Below are positions 1 to 7,442 of a stretch of 9,356 nucleotides of DNA, in pieces (position 1 is the first letter of the stretch; every line of letters begins with the position of its first letter). The position numbers and the translations under genes were made by a program. Below the pieces are notes generated by a model. That model had not been told where the DNA came from and ran no database searches. It worked only from the letters and a program-made list of their open reading frames with translations. The DNA comes from Coprococcus sp. GTDB lineage: Bacteria > Bacillota > Clostridia > Lachnospirales > Lachnospiraceae. Location of the stretch: the NCBI GenBank assembly GCA_016297495.1, contig JAEDGN010000079.1:1-9356 (forward strand), in the 5' to 3' direction.

Positions 1-101
1 TTATCGTCTAAAAATAGAATCTCTTCATATCCATTTTTCTTTGCAATGTCAGCGACCACTTTACCATGGCCACTGGCTCCAATAATCACTAACTGCTTCA
101 T
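1..101 (-). CDS. pglD: PglD-like sugar O/N-acetyltransferase, N-terminal fragment
   Basis: Only the first 33 codons are in the window; the gene runs off the left edge. The translation begins MKQLVIIGASGHGKVVADIA, the nucleotide-sugar-binding Rossmann start (GxSGHGK) of the PglD/NeuD acetyltransferase family. The C-terminal left-handed beta-helix that binds acetyl-CoA would lie outside. In the bacillosamine pathway PglD acetylates the C4 amine of UDP-4-amino-4,6-dideoxy-GlcNAc to give UDP-N,N'-diacetylbacillosamine in the cytoplasm. The ATG at 101-99 lies 5 bases past the stop of the pglC-like gene, and an AAAGGA ribosome binding site sits within that gene's last codons, so it is the next gene of the same operon. 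NeuD-type O-acetyltransferases share this N-terminus, so the role rests mainly on the neighbours. Confidence 0.8.
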   Translation of the reverse strand, partial: MKQLVIIGASGHGKVVADIAKKNGYEEILFLDD

Positions 102-106
102 CAAAG

Positions 107-739
107 TTAATTTCCTTTAAATTCTTCCATTGTTGCAGATGTATCTGAAGAAATACCTTCCTGTTTAATAAATGCTTTCATAACTGTATCCAAAATGATC
201 TTAACATCTCCCAGAAAAGTAATATGATCAACATATGCCACATCCATTTTAAACTTTTCTTCCCAGGACACCATGTTTCTGCCATGTACCTGCGCGTATC
301 CGGACAAACCCGGACGCACCTCATGACGTCTGTGCTGTTCCGCATTATAGAGAGGTAAATACTTAACCAATAAAGGTCTTGGCCCTATAACACTCATATC
401 GCCTTTTATAATATTAAACACTTCCGGAAGTTCATCCAGACTGGTGGATCGAAGTATTCTCCCAAATTGAGTAAGTCTGACTTCATCCGGCAGCAGTTCT
501 CCATTCTCATCCGTCGCATCCGTCATAGTACGGAACTTATAGAGTTTAAAAATCTTTTCATCCTTACCCGGGCGCTTCTGTGTAAACAGGACAGGACTCC
601 CCAGTTTAATACGGACCAGAACTGCCACAATAAGATAAAGCCACCAGAACACAAGAACTGCCAGAACACCACAGATAAAATCTAACGGACGTTTAAAATA
701 TTTTTCATAGGGGCCATATGGCTTATGCATGTTTTTCAT
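107..739 (-). CDS. pglC: PglC-like undecaprenyl-phosphate phosphosugar transferase
   Basis: A 210-residue monotopic phosphoglycosyl transferase (bacterial sugar transferase family). It is expected to move a phosphosugar from a UDP-sugar to undecaprenyl phosphate, the first membrane step of glycan assembly. In order it shows a basic KRPLD segment (residues 16-20), a hydrophobic re-entrant membrane helix (about 21-43), the core VLFTQKRPGKDEKIFKLYKF (50-69) followed by RTM, the catalytic Asp-Glu pair in SLDELPE (D102, E103), IKGDMSVIGPRPLL (111-124) and RPGLSGYAQVHGR (142-154). Length is close to the roughly 200 residues of Campylobacter PglC, without the large N-terminal membrane domain of WbaP-type enzymes. 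I chose ATG 739-737 because GGAGAGG precedes it by 8 bases. A longer in-frame reading starts at TTG 763, directly against the aminotransferase stop, but has no better ribosome site. The upstream dehydratase and aminotransferase suggest UDP-diNAcBac as substrate; this is inferred. Confidence 0.9.
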   Translation of the reverse strand: MKNMHKPYGPYEKYFKRPLDFICGVLAVLVFWWLYLIVAVLVRIKLGSPVLFTQKRPGKDEKIFKLYKFRTMTDATDENGELLPDEVRLTQFGRILRSTSLDELPEVFNIIKGDMSVIGPRPLLVKYLPLYNAEQHRRHEVRPGLSGYAQVHGRNMVSWEEKFKMDVAYVDHITFLGDVKIILDTVMKAFIKQEGISSDTSATMEEFKGN

Positions 740-763
740 GTTCTTTGCCTCTCCATATACCAA

Positions 764-1996
764 TTACTCAAAACATCTCCTGATAACTTCAATAATCATA
801 TCCTGCTGCTCAGGCGTCATCTTGTTATCACTCGGCAGACAAAGTCCCCGGTTAAATATATCCATACCCACATCCACGACACTGCCATCAATGTAAGCAT
901 TGGTTCTGGCACGGCCATCGCCGTCACGGGTCACAAAACCATGCATACGATAAATTGGCTGCATATGCATCGGTTTCCAGATTGGACGGCCTTCGGCATT
1001 GTATTTCATCAAATCTTCAAGGATCTCCGTAGGACAGCTTTTGCCTGCTTCACTGATATACAAAGCTTCTTTCTCACTCCTCACCTGTCTGCACATGGCA
1101 TCTTCCTCGATAAGCATACAGGACAGCCAGAAGTTGGGCTCAGAATTGACTGCATCATAAGGATTCATGGAGACAGGCAATCCTTTCAATCCCTCTTTAT
1201 ACCTCATATAGATTGCTTTTTTCTGTGCAATATGTGCTTCCAGATAAGGGAACTGGCCGCGGACAACTCCCGCAATCACATTACTCATACGGTAATTGTA
1301 GCCCAGCTCTTCATGCTGATACCATGGTGCATTCTCCCGGGCCTGTGTGGACCATTTGCGGACTTTATTGGCAGCCTCCGGATCATCCGTAAGCAGCATA
1401 CCGCCGCTCGAACCGGTGATGATTTTATTTCCGTTAAAGCTAATACAATTAAACTGCCCGAAAGTACCCGTCTGTTTGCCCCTATATGAAGCGCCCAAAG
1501 ATTCTGCGGCATCTTCAACAATCACAGCCCCATGCTTATCACAGACAGCTTTCAGTTCATCAAGCTTTCCCGGAGTTCCGTACAAGTGGGCAATAACCAC
1601 AACCCGTACTTCAGGATATATTTCAAATGCTTTTTCCAGAGCGGCCGGATCCATGTTCCAGGTTTCACGTTCCGTATCAATAAAGACAGGTACTCCGCCT
1701 TCATATACAACCGGATTGACCGTTGCGTCAAATGTCATATCAGAACAAAACACCTTATCGCCCGGCTTTACACCGGCCAGTTTTACAGCCATATGGAGTG
1801 CTGCTGTTCCCGACGATAAAGCAACGGCATACCTGCATCCGATTTTCTCACAGGCAATACGTTCCACCTCATTGATATTAGCCCCGACCGTTGACATCCA
1901 ATTCGTCTCATAGGCTTCGGTCATATATTTTAATTCATCCCCGTGCATGGTTGGAGATGACAGCCACACCTTATTGTCAAAAGGCTTCAGTTCCAT
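764..1996 (-). CDS. pglE: DegT/DnrJ/EryC1/StrS aminotransferase, PglE-like
   Basis: A 410-residue PLP-dependent sugar aminotransferase, probably adding the C4 amino group to the 4-keto-6-deoxy UDP-sugar made by the neighbouring dehydratase, with glutamate as usual donor in the family. Visible signatures are the SSGTAALHMA phosphate-binding region (61-70), EDAAESLGA (161-169, Asp162 contacting the PLP ring nitrogen), and SFNGNKIITGSSGGM with Lys191 as the Schiff-base lysine. Family C-terminal signatures follow: RPIWKPMHMQP and FNRGLCLPSDNKMTPEQQ. Length fits the family, slightly above the 386 residues of Campylobacter PglE. The ATG at 1996 has GAGGA 9 bases upstream. It lies 54 bases downstream of the dehydratase stop with no terminator between, so the two are probably cotranscribed. 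Exact sugar specificity cannot be read from sequence; the PglE role rests on the dehydratase, PglC and PglD neighbours. Confidence 0.9.
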   Translation of the reverse strand: MELKPFDNKVWLSSPTMHGDELKYMTEAYETNWMSTVGANINEVERIACEKIGCRYAVALSSGTAALHMAVKLAGVKPGDKVFCSDMTFDATVNPVVYEGGVPVFIDTERETWNMDPAALEKAFEIYPEVRVVVIAHLYGTPGKLDELKAVCDKHGAVIVEDAAESLGASYRGKQTGTFGQFNCISFNGNKIITGSSGGMLLTDDPEAANKVRKWSTQARENAPWYQHEELGYNYRMSNVIAGVVRGQFPYLEAHIAQKKAIYMRYKEGLKGLPVSMNPYDAVNSEPNFWLSCMLIEEDAMCRQVRSEKEALYISEAGKSCPTEILEDLMKYNAEGRPIWKPMHMQPIYRMHGFVTRDGDGRARTNAYIDGSVVDVGMDIFNRGLCLPSDNKMTPEQQDMIIEVIRRCFE

Positions 1997-2050
1997 ACTT
2001 CCTATTCCTCGTCATTTCCAGATTAACTATGTATAAATTCATACAGATGA

Positions 2051-3997
2051 TTATTCTGTTTCAATTGTTCTATATTGTCTCATTACATCCTGACCATTGG
2101 CCTCCTCCGGATCTCTGTATTCCGGTACAATTTCTCTGACAAGCTGACGCATATCCGCCGTCTCCTCAGCCGCTGCCGCATAAAGCCCCTGCATCTTTTC
2201 CTTTAGACGAACAATATCAATCGGATCCTGCTGACAGACAAATATTTTCTCATTCTCCGTTTCTATCAGGTGCTTCTCGTCAAGGAGCAATTCTTCATAG
2301 AGCTTTTCTCCCGGCCGCAGTCCCGTAAATACGATTTTAATATCCTTCCCTACACTGTAACCCGACAGACGAATCATTTTCTTGGCCAGATCAAGAATCT
2401 TCACCGGCTCGCCCATATCCAGGATAAAAATCTCTCCGCCTTTGGCAAAGGCACCCGCCTGCAGTACCAGGCTGACTGCCTCAGGTATAGTCATGAAATA
2501 CCGGGTAATATCCGGATGAGTCACCGTCACGGGACCACCCTGAGCGATCTGCTTTCGGAACAGCGGGATCACACTGCCATTACTGCCCAGAACGTTGCCG
2601 AACCGTACAGCCGCATATTCTGTTTTGGACTTCTGGGAAAACTCCTGTATAATCATCTCACAGATTCGTTTGGAAGCACCCATGATATTCGTCGGTCGGA
2701 CTGCCTTGTCCGTGGAAATCAGTATCATCTTCTTTGCTCTGTAGATATCTGCTGCCTTCGCCACATTGAAGGTACCCATGACATTATTCTTGATGGCCTC
2801 GTTCGGACTTGTCTCCATCAGGGGTACATGCTTGTGAGCAGCCGCATGAAATACAAGATTCGGATGATATTTTTCAAAAACGTCAAATACTCTCTTCTTG
2901 TCTCTGACGGAACCGATCAGAACCAGCAGATCCATCTTCGGATATTTCCTCAGCAGCTCCATCTGAAGGTCATAGGCATTATTCTCATAGATATCGAAGA
3001 TAATCAGCTGCTTCGGATGATGCAGCGCAATCTGACGGCACAATTCACTGCCGATGGAACCGCCGCCGCCCGTCACCAGTACCACCTGATGCTCTACGTA
3101 TGCCATAACACTGGCAATCTCCGTCTGGACAGGTTCCCTGCCAAGAAGATCCTCAATCTCCACTTCCCGCAGCATGGACAATTTGACTTCATCCTTCACC
3201 ATCTGATAAATACCCGGTAATGCCTTCAGCTTGCAGCCTGTTTCCTGGCAGATATCCAGAAGCTTTCGCCGTTCTTCTGCCGCCAATGTAGGGATGGCGA
3301 TAATAATCTCCTGAATCGTATATTTTTCCGCCATGGCCGGTATCATCTCACGGCCGCCCACGATGGGTATCCGATGAAGATAGCTTCCCTTCTTCTTTGG
3401 ATCATCGTCAATAATGCACGGAATCTCACGATTCAGATGCTTACTGTTCAATAGTTCCTTAATGATCGTGTTGCCTGCTTCCCCGGCGCCCACCACCATC
3501 GTCCGCACCGGCATCTCTGCTCTGTTATGAATACGTTCATGATGCCATATACGCAGAAAACGGTAAAAGAACCGTGTACCGGTCAGACACAGCAGGATCA
3601 TAAAAAGATATATAACCGGATAGCTGCGCGGTACCGGTTTATTCATCAGGTGCATTCCGACATACATGACCGCTGATGAAATAAAGCTGGCCAGTATAAT
3701 ATTATAAAATTCCAGTACACTGGCAAAACGCCACAAGCTGGTGTACAATTTAAACAGCCAGAAGATAATCGTAGATACCAGAATATTCCATGGAATATAG
3801 CTGATCACTGATTTCCAGAAAACCGGTTCCACCCCGCTGAAGCTAAAATCATACCGCAGCAGCAGAGCCGCCACCGAACAGATGCAGATCAATAACATAT
3901 CCAGTCCAAATAAAGCAAGTCCCCTGACAACACTCTGCAGACTGGCTTTAAAATTCGGATTCTTCAGTTTCTTCATTTTATTCTTTATTACACTCAC
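2051..3997 (-). CDS. pglF: PglF/CapD-type membrane UDP-GlcNAc 4,6-dehydratase
   Basis: A 648-residue membrane-anchored nucleotide-sugar dehydratase, expected to convert UDP-GlcNAc to UDP-2-acetamido-2,6-dideoxy-4-keto-hexose, the first step toward bacillosamine. The N-terminus has four hydrophobic segments (about 27-47, 68-86, 99-117, 126-141). A first Rossmann domain follows with VVGAGEAG (168-175). The C-terminal extended-SDR domain has TGGGGSIGSE (309-318) for NAD binding and ISTDKAVRPTNIMGASKR (427-444). In that motif Thr429-Asp430-Lys431 match the Thr-Asp-Lys triad of PglF, and Met439 stands where ordinary SDRs have the YxxxK tyrosine, a mark of the PglF/WbpM/FlaA1 group. The start is GTG at 3997-3995, supported by AAGGGAG with a 6-base gap. 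It is the first gene of the minus-strand operon. It could also be called CapD or polysaccharide biosynthesis protein; a 5,6-epimerising variant cannot be excluded. Confidence 0.9.
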   Translation of the reverse strand: MSVIKNKMKKLKNPNFKASLQSVVRGLALFGLDMLLICICSVAALLLRYDFSFSGVEPVFWKSVISYIPWNILVSTIIFWLFKLYTSLWRFASVLEFYNIILASFISSAVMYVGMHLMNKPVPRSYPVIYLFMILLCLTGTRFFYRFLRIWHHERIHNRAEMPVRTMVVGAGEAGNTIIKELLNSKHLNREIPCIIDDDPKKKGSYLHRIPIVGGREMIPAMAEKYTIQEIIIAIPTLAAEERRKLLDICQETGCKLKALPGIYQMVKDEVKLSMLREVEIEDLLGREPVQTEIASVMAYVEHQVVLVTGGGGSIGSELCRQIALHHPKQLIIFDIYENNAYDLQMELLRKYPKMDLLVLIGSVRDKKRVFDVFEKYHPNLVFHAAAHKHVPLMETSPNEAIKNNVMGTFNVAKAADIYRAKKMILISTDKAVRPTNIMGASKRICEMIIQEFSQKSKTEYAAVRFGNVLGSNGSVIPLFRKQIAQGGPVTVTHPDITRYFMTIPEAVSLVLQAGAFAKGGEIFILDMGEPVKILDLAKKMIRLSGYSVGKDIKIVFTGLRPGEKLYEELLLDEKHLIETENEKIFVCQQDPIDIVRLKEKMQGLYAAAAEETADMRQLVREIVPEYRDPEEANGQDVMRQYRTIETE

Positions 3998-4057
3998 TAT
4001 GTACTCCCTTGTTATGTATCCTCAAACCAGAAACTTTACCATACTCATATGTTATTA

Positions 4058-4086
4058 AGTTTATCACTATTATTCCAAAGAATCAA
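4058..4086 (-). promoter_or_regulatory. Putative promoter of the pgl-like operon
   Basis: On the minus strand TTGATT (4086-4081) and TAAACT (4063-4058) are separated by 17 bases, and TG one base before the -10 box makes it an extended -10. Each hexamer matches the sigma-A consensus at 4 of 6 positions. Transcription would start near 4051, giving a leader of about 53 bases before the GTG at 3997. A short perfect inverted repeat (AATTG, 3-base gap, CAATT, 4085-4097) overlaps the -35 side and could be an operator, though it is short enough to be chance. Confidence 0.4.
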
Positions 4087-4180
4087 TTGGCACAATTCTG
4101 TAAAATCATCAATTTTTAGCCGCTTTTTATCAAATTTTATGTAATATGCTATTTTATTTTTTTGAAATGATTTGGCTAAA

Positions 4181-4224
4181 AATAAAGCAGACTTACTATA
4201 TACTTATAATAAGTCTGCTTTATT
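4181..4224 (-). terminator. Intrinsic terminator after the yhgE-like gene
   Basis: A perfect 15-bp inverted repeat (arms 4181-4195 and 4210-4224, 14-base loop) starts 2 bases after the TAG stop of the yhgE-like gene. In the minus-strand transcript the second arm ends CUGCUUUAUUUUUAG, giving the U-rich tail. The stem is AT-rich (5 G-C pairs). It separates yhgE from the pgl-like operon lying downstream in the same direction. There is no plus-strand gene nearby for it to serve. Confidence 0.8.
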
Positions 4225-4226
4225 GT

Positions 4227-7157
4227 CTATGCCAGTCCCTTTTCTTCCAGGAACTCATACAGGTTTTTCCTGCCATGTCTGTTTTCTTTTGTCCTGATTC
4301 TGAACAGGTTGATGGTCAGCAATGTGAATACGATGATGATGCCCACCAGTACCATGACGGCATGATGGATGCTGCCTGCACCGGCCAGAGCCACCCTGAA
4401 GGCATCGACCGTATAGCTGAACGGAAGCCATGGATGAATGGCAGCTACAAAGTCTCCCGACAGTTCGATCGGGTATGTACCTGCAGCTCCCGCCAGCTGG
4501 ATGACCATGAAGATCAGCATCAGGAAGCTTCCCACCTTGCCCAGCAGTACATTGAAGAAATACATGATTGCCATAAAGGCCAGGGATGCCAGGCAGGTGA
4601 TGAAGATCATCTGTCCCCAGTTGGCCGGATTAAAGCCGTTGCATACATGAAGCATCCCCAGCATCACCAGCGCCATGCCCATGGCAACGACATAGAGGAC
4701 GCTGGCCTTGGACAGCCACCAGTCAAAGCCTGACCGGATCTTGCCTTCATATTGCATCAGCGGGTACATGATACAGAAAGCGATACAGCCCACCCAGAGG
4801 GCCACGGACATCATATAAGCCGACATGGCGTGTCCGTTATTGGCGATTTCTGTCACATGGATTTCTTCATCCTCCACAGGTACAGCGAACATATCCATCA
4901 TCGCATCTGTCGCATGGACAGCCTTGATCTCGTCCGCGCCGTCAGCAAGGGCTGTCTTCAGCTCATCACTGCCGTCACCCAGCGCTTTCAGACCGTCACC
5001 GAGACTAACAGAGCCGTCTGTCAGCTGCCCCGCACCATCGCTGATCTGAGCAGCGCCATCTGTCAGCCGGTCACTCCCTGACATCAGTTTGCTGTTATTG
5101 GCAGCCAATTCACTGGTACCGGCATAGATCTGACCTGCTCCCACATCCAGAGCTTCTACACCCTCCTTTAACGGTCCTGCTGCAGCTGCCAGTATCTTTA
5201 TGCCGCCTGATACCTGAGAAGCGCCGGTCTTAACCGCATCCGCATTCGCCAGGAGCTGTCCGGCTCCGGCAATGAGAGAACTGTCATAGGCCGTCAGTTC
5301 ACGAAGTCCTGAACGTACGGCAGTGACACCGGCGGCAGCCTGCGGAAAACTTTCCGTGGCTGTCTCGAGGATCTGCAGACCTGCAGCTACCTGTCCGGTC
5401 CCCTGATCAATGGCTGCGACACCTTCAGAGGCGGACGCAAGTCCCGCCGACAGCCGTGCAAGGGTACTGCTGTCAATATCCGTCGGCATGGCTTCCAGAC
5501 CGGCCTGCAATTTCGCAGCGCCCTGCTTCAGTTCAGAGGCACCCTGTTCCAGTCCTTCACCTGCCTGACTGAGCTGACCGGACAATTGCTGCAGTGTTTC
5601 CACGGATGAGCCCGCTGACAGGGATGCCATCTTCACATCGGAACTGTCCACATGGGCAATAGCTCCGCTGACTGCCTCATCCACCCGGGCATGATTCAGC
5701 TGACGGATAATACGGTCTGCCTCTTCACTGCTGAGACCGCCTGCTTCACGGGCCGCCATGACCGCACTGACCGCCGCATCGATCTGCCCATTGACAGCTG
5801 ACATAGCTTGATTTCCCTGTGCCGTAATGGCATCATTGGCTGCATCGATCTGTCCGTTGATACGTCCCTGTACTTCATCGATGCCCGCATTATTGGCCTC
5901 GATCTGGCTGTTGATGGATGCTGCGGTTTCGCTGATAATCTGAGCGGCCGATGAGGTACCCTCTGCCGCCTGATATACAGTATCGGCAGCACTGTCTATG
6001 CCATCTGCCGCCGAGCTGATTCCCTGCACCGCTTCTCCCAGACTGCCGGCCAGCTGGTTCAGCTTCTCCCCTTCCAGAGAATGCTGCAGGGCGCTGACCT
6101 GCTGATACATGGTATCCAGCCCGTCAGACAGAGATGCCGTCGCCGTTTTTAATGCCGGTGCGGTATCTGAACCTTTACTGACGGCCCCGCTGATGGAGGC
6201 GATTCCCTGAGATACCTGCCCCAGCTGTTCCAGACCGCTCAGCTGATCTATGCCTGCTTTGATCTTTTCCACATTCTGCACGTAATCCACGGTGCCTGAC
6301 GCCAGCATTTTTGTTCCATCCACAAAGGCTTCCGTACCATCCTTCAATTCAATGGCACCGGAATTCAGAGTGGCAATTCCTGCAATCAGTTCGCCGGATC
6401 CCTCCAGCAGTGTACCTGTACCCTCTGACAAGGCCTTTGCACCATCCTGAAGTTTCCCTACACCTGCCGTATAATCGGCAAGCCCAAGGGTCAGTTCCTG
6501 ACTGCCATCTTTAAAGGTCAGTGTGCTGTCCGCCAGCACCTTCAGATTATCCGTAATCTCCTCATTGCCATCCTGCAGTTTTTTCACACCGTCCTGCACC
6601 TCTCCGGCTCCGTCCGCAGCCTCCTGCATGCCGTCGCCGATCTCCGTCATCTGATCAAAAACCGTCTCCACATAGGTTCTCGTTACCTCCTCCGCAACGG
6701 ATGTTTTGATCTTTGCCATGGCGGATTCGCTCATTTTCATGGCAATATAATTGGTACCCGGATTGGTCTCGTAGATCAGCTGCATTTTCTGAGGCTCATC
6801 GTCCATCAGCGTAGCTGCATTGGCTGAGAAATTCTCCGGTATAGTGATGACCATGTAATAAGTTCCATTTCGAATACCCGCCTCTGCTTCCTCTGCATCA
6901 ACAAAATTGAAGGAAAGCGCATCGTTATCCTTCAGATTTTCAACCAGCTCCTCTCCCACCTTCAATTCCTGTCCTTCATAGGTCACCGGCTGATCCAGAT
7001 TGACAACAGCCACCGGCATCTCACTGACCTTTCCATAGGGATCCCACATGGAACCAAGGAAAAGTGTTGTATAAATGGTAGGAATCACAATAATAGCTGC
7101 CACGACCAGCAGGAGGACTTTGTTCTTAAACAGATTCTTCCATTCCTGGCGAACCAT
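4227..7157 (-). CDS. yhgE: YhgE/Pip family membrane protein
   Basis: A 976-residue protein of the YhgE/Pip (phage infection protein) family, which also includes the type VII secretion component EsaA/YueB. The N-terminal hallmark is clear: a basic start, a transmembrane helix (about 14-34), then LFLGSMWDPYGKVSEMPVAV. The next roughly 740 residues are expected outside the cell. They contain glycine-spaced alpha-helical repeats of the form DGxxxLxxG at about 172-290 and 530-740, with a Gly-poorer, Ala/Ser/Gln-rich part between. That part has a 22-residue near-repeat around INGQIDAA (433-440) and VNGQIDAA (455-462). The C-terminus has five membrane helices (about 781-802, 818-838, 850-872, 876-895, 931-952), the ABC-2-like domain typical of the family, then a basic tail. 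The ATG at 7157 has AGGAG 10 bases upstream. Length is at the long end for the family (B. subtilis YhgE is about 775). The molecular function is unsettled; the divergent TetR gene is the likely regulator. No WXG100 or EssC-like genes are in the window, so a type VII role is unsupported. Confidence 0.88.
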   Translation of the reverse strand: MVRQEWKNLFKNKVLLLVVAAIIVIPTIYTTLFLGSMWDPYGKVSEMPVAVVNLDQPVTYEGQELKVGEELVENLKDNDALSFNFVDAEEAEAGIRNGTYYMVITIPENFSANAATLMDDEPQKMQLIYETNPGTNYIAMKMSESAMAKIKTSVAEEVTRTYVETVFDQMTEIGDGMQEAADGAGEVQDGVKKLQDGNEEITDNLKVLADSTLTFKDGSQELTLGLADYTAGVGKLQDGAKALSEGTGTLLEGSGELIAGIATLNSGAIELKDGTEAFVDGTKMLASGTVDYVQNVEKIKAGIDQLSGLEQLGQVSQGIASISGAVSKGSDTAPALKTATASLSDGLDTMYQQVSALQHSLEGEKLNQLAGSLGEAVQGISSAADGIDSAADTVYQAAEGTSSAAQIISETAASINSQIEANNAGIDEVQGRINGQIDAANDAITAQGNQAMSAVNGQIDAAVSAVMAAREAGGLSSEEADRIIRQLNHARVDEAVSGAIAHVDSSDVKMASLSAGSSVETLQQLSGQLSQAGEGLEQGASELKQGAAKLQAGLEAMPTDIDSSTLARLSAGLASASEGVAAIDQGTGQVAAGLQILETATESFPQAAAGVTAVRSGLRELTAYDSSLIAGAGQLLANADAVKTGASQVSGGIKILAAAAGPLKEGVEALDVGAGQIYAGTSELAANNSKLMSGSDRLTDGAAQISDGAGQLTDGSVSLGDGLKALGDGSDELKTALADGADEIKAVHATDAMMDMFAVPVEDEEIHVTEIANNGHAMSAYMMSVALWVGCIAFCIMYPLMQYEGKIRSGFDWWLSKASVLYVVAMGMALVMLGMLHVCNGFNPANWGQMIFITCLASLAFMAIMYFFNVLLGKVGSFLMLIFMVIQLAGAAGTYPIELSGDFVAAIHPWLPFSYTVDAFRVALAGAGSIHHAVMVLVGIIIVFTLLTINLFRIRTKENRHGRKNLYEFLEEKGLA

Positions 7158-7196
7158 TTGATCATATCTCCTTTCTATTGTTCATTGATGACATTT

Positions 7197-7264
7197 CAAC
7201 ATTTTCTATTAAACGACTTGATAATTATAAATAAATATAATATAGTTTAATAGATGCAATGTTG
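7197..7264. promoter_or_regulatory. Long inverted repeat in the yhgE-tetR divergent control region
   Basis: A perfect 10-bp inverted repeat, TCTATTAAAC (7205-7214) and GTTTAATAGA (7245-7254), extends outward through CAACATT (7197-7203) and AATGTTG (7258-7264), with 1 and 3 unpaired bases in between. The 30-base centre is almost all A/T. It holds a TATAAT on each strand: 7236-7241 on plus and 7229-7224 on minus, the latter a candidate -10 for yhgE with only a weak -35 (about 3 of 6). A symmetric site between a TetR gene and its divergent neighbour is what an operator would look like. Binding of TetR here is inferred. Confidence 0.5.
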
Positions 7265-7290
7265 TTTTTCTTATCAGGAGCTATTATACT
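7262..7290 (+). promoter_or_regulatory. Putative tetR promoter
   Basis: TTGTTT (7262-7267), a 17-base spacer and TATACT (7285-7290, 5 of 6 consensus) form a sigma-A-like promoter pointing at tetR, with a leader of about 145 bases. Its -35 box touches the right arm of the inverted repeat ending at 7264, so a protein bound there could block it. A second candidate, TGTACA (7305-7310), 16 bases, TATAAT (7327-7332), would give a shorter leader; the sequence does not decide between them. Confidence 0.4.
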
Positions 7291-7442
7291 AGAGATAGAA
7301 CAGCTGTACAACCGACAATTATTCGATATAATGATGTTTAATCAACACAATTATCGATACGGAATGATATGCGTCATTTCCTTTTATATATGTCCATTAT
7401 TTTTTCAGATACATTACTTAGAACGAAAGAGAGGTATACGTG

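Noticed and set aside
2043..2059. Small inverted repeat (ACAGA / TCTGT) at the dehydratase stop as a terminator
   Set aside because: The stem is only 5 bp with no U-tract, and the 54-base gap to the aminotransferase looks like an intra-operon spacer.
725..3220. Several long plus-strand open frames opposite the aminotransferase and dehydratase genes
   Set aside because: They are antisense to genes with complete catalytic motifs, and their translations show no recognisable domain or convincing ribosome site.
4146..5081. Plus-strand frames opposite the yhgE-like gene
   Set aside because: They are His/Gln/Asp-rich readings antisense to membrane-helix and Gly-repeat coding sequence, and the first begins inside the terminator region.
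4227..7157. A type VII secretion locus based on the EsaA/YueB resemblance
   Set aside because: No WXG100 substrate, EssC ATPase or EsaB/EssB gene is adjacent; the protein stands with only a TetR regulator.
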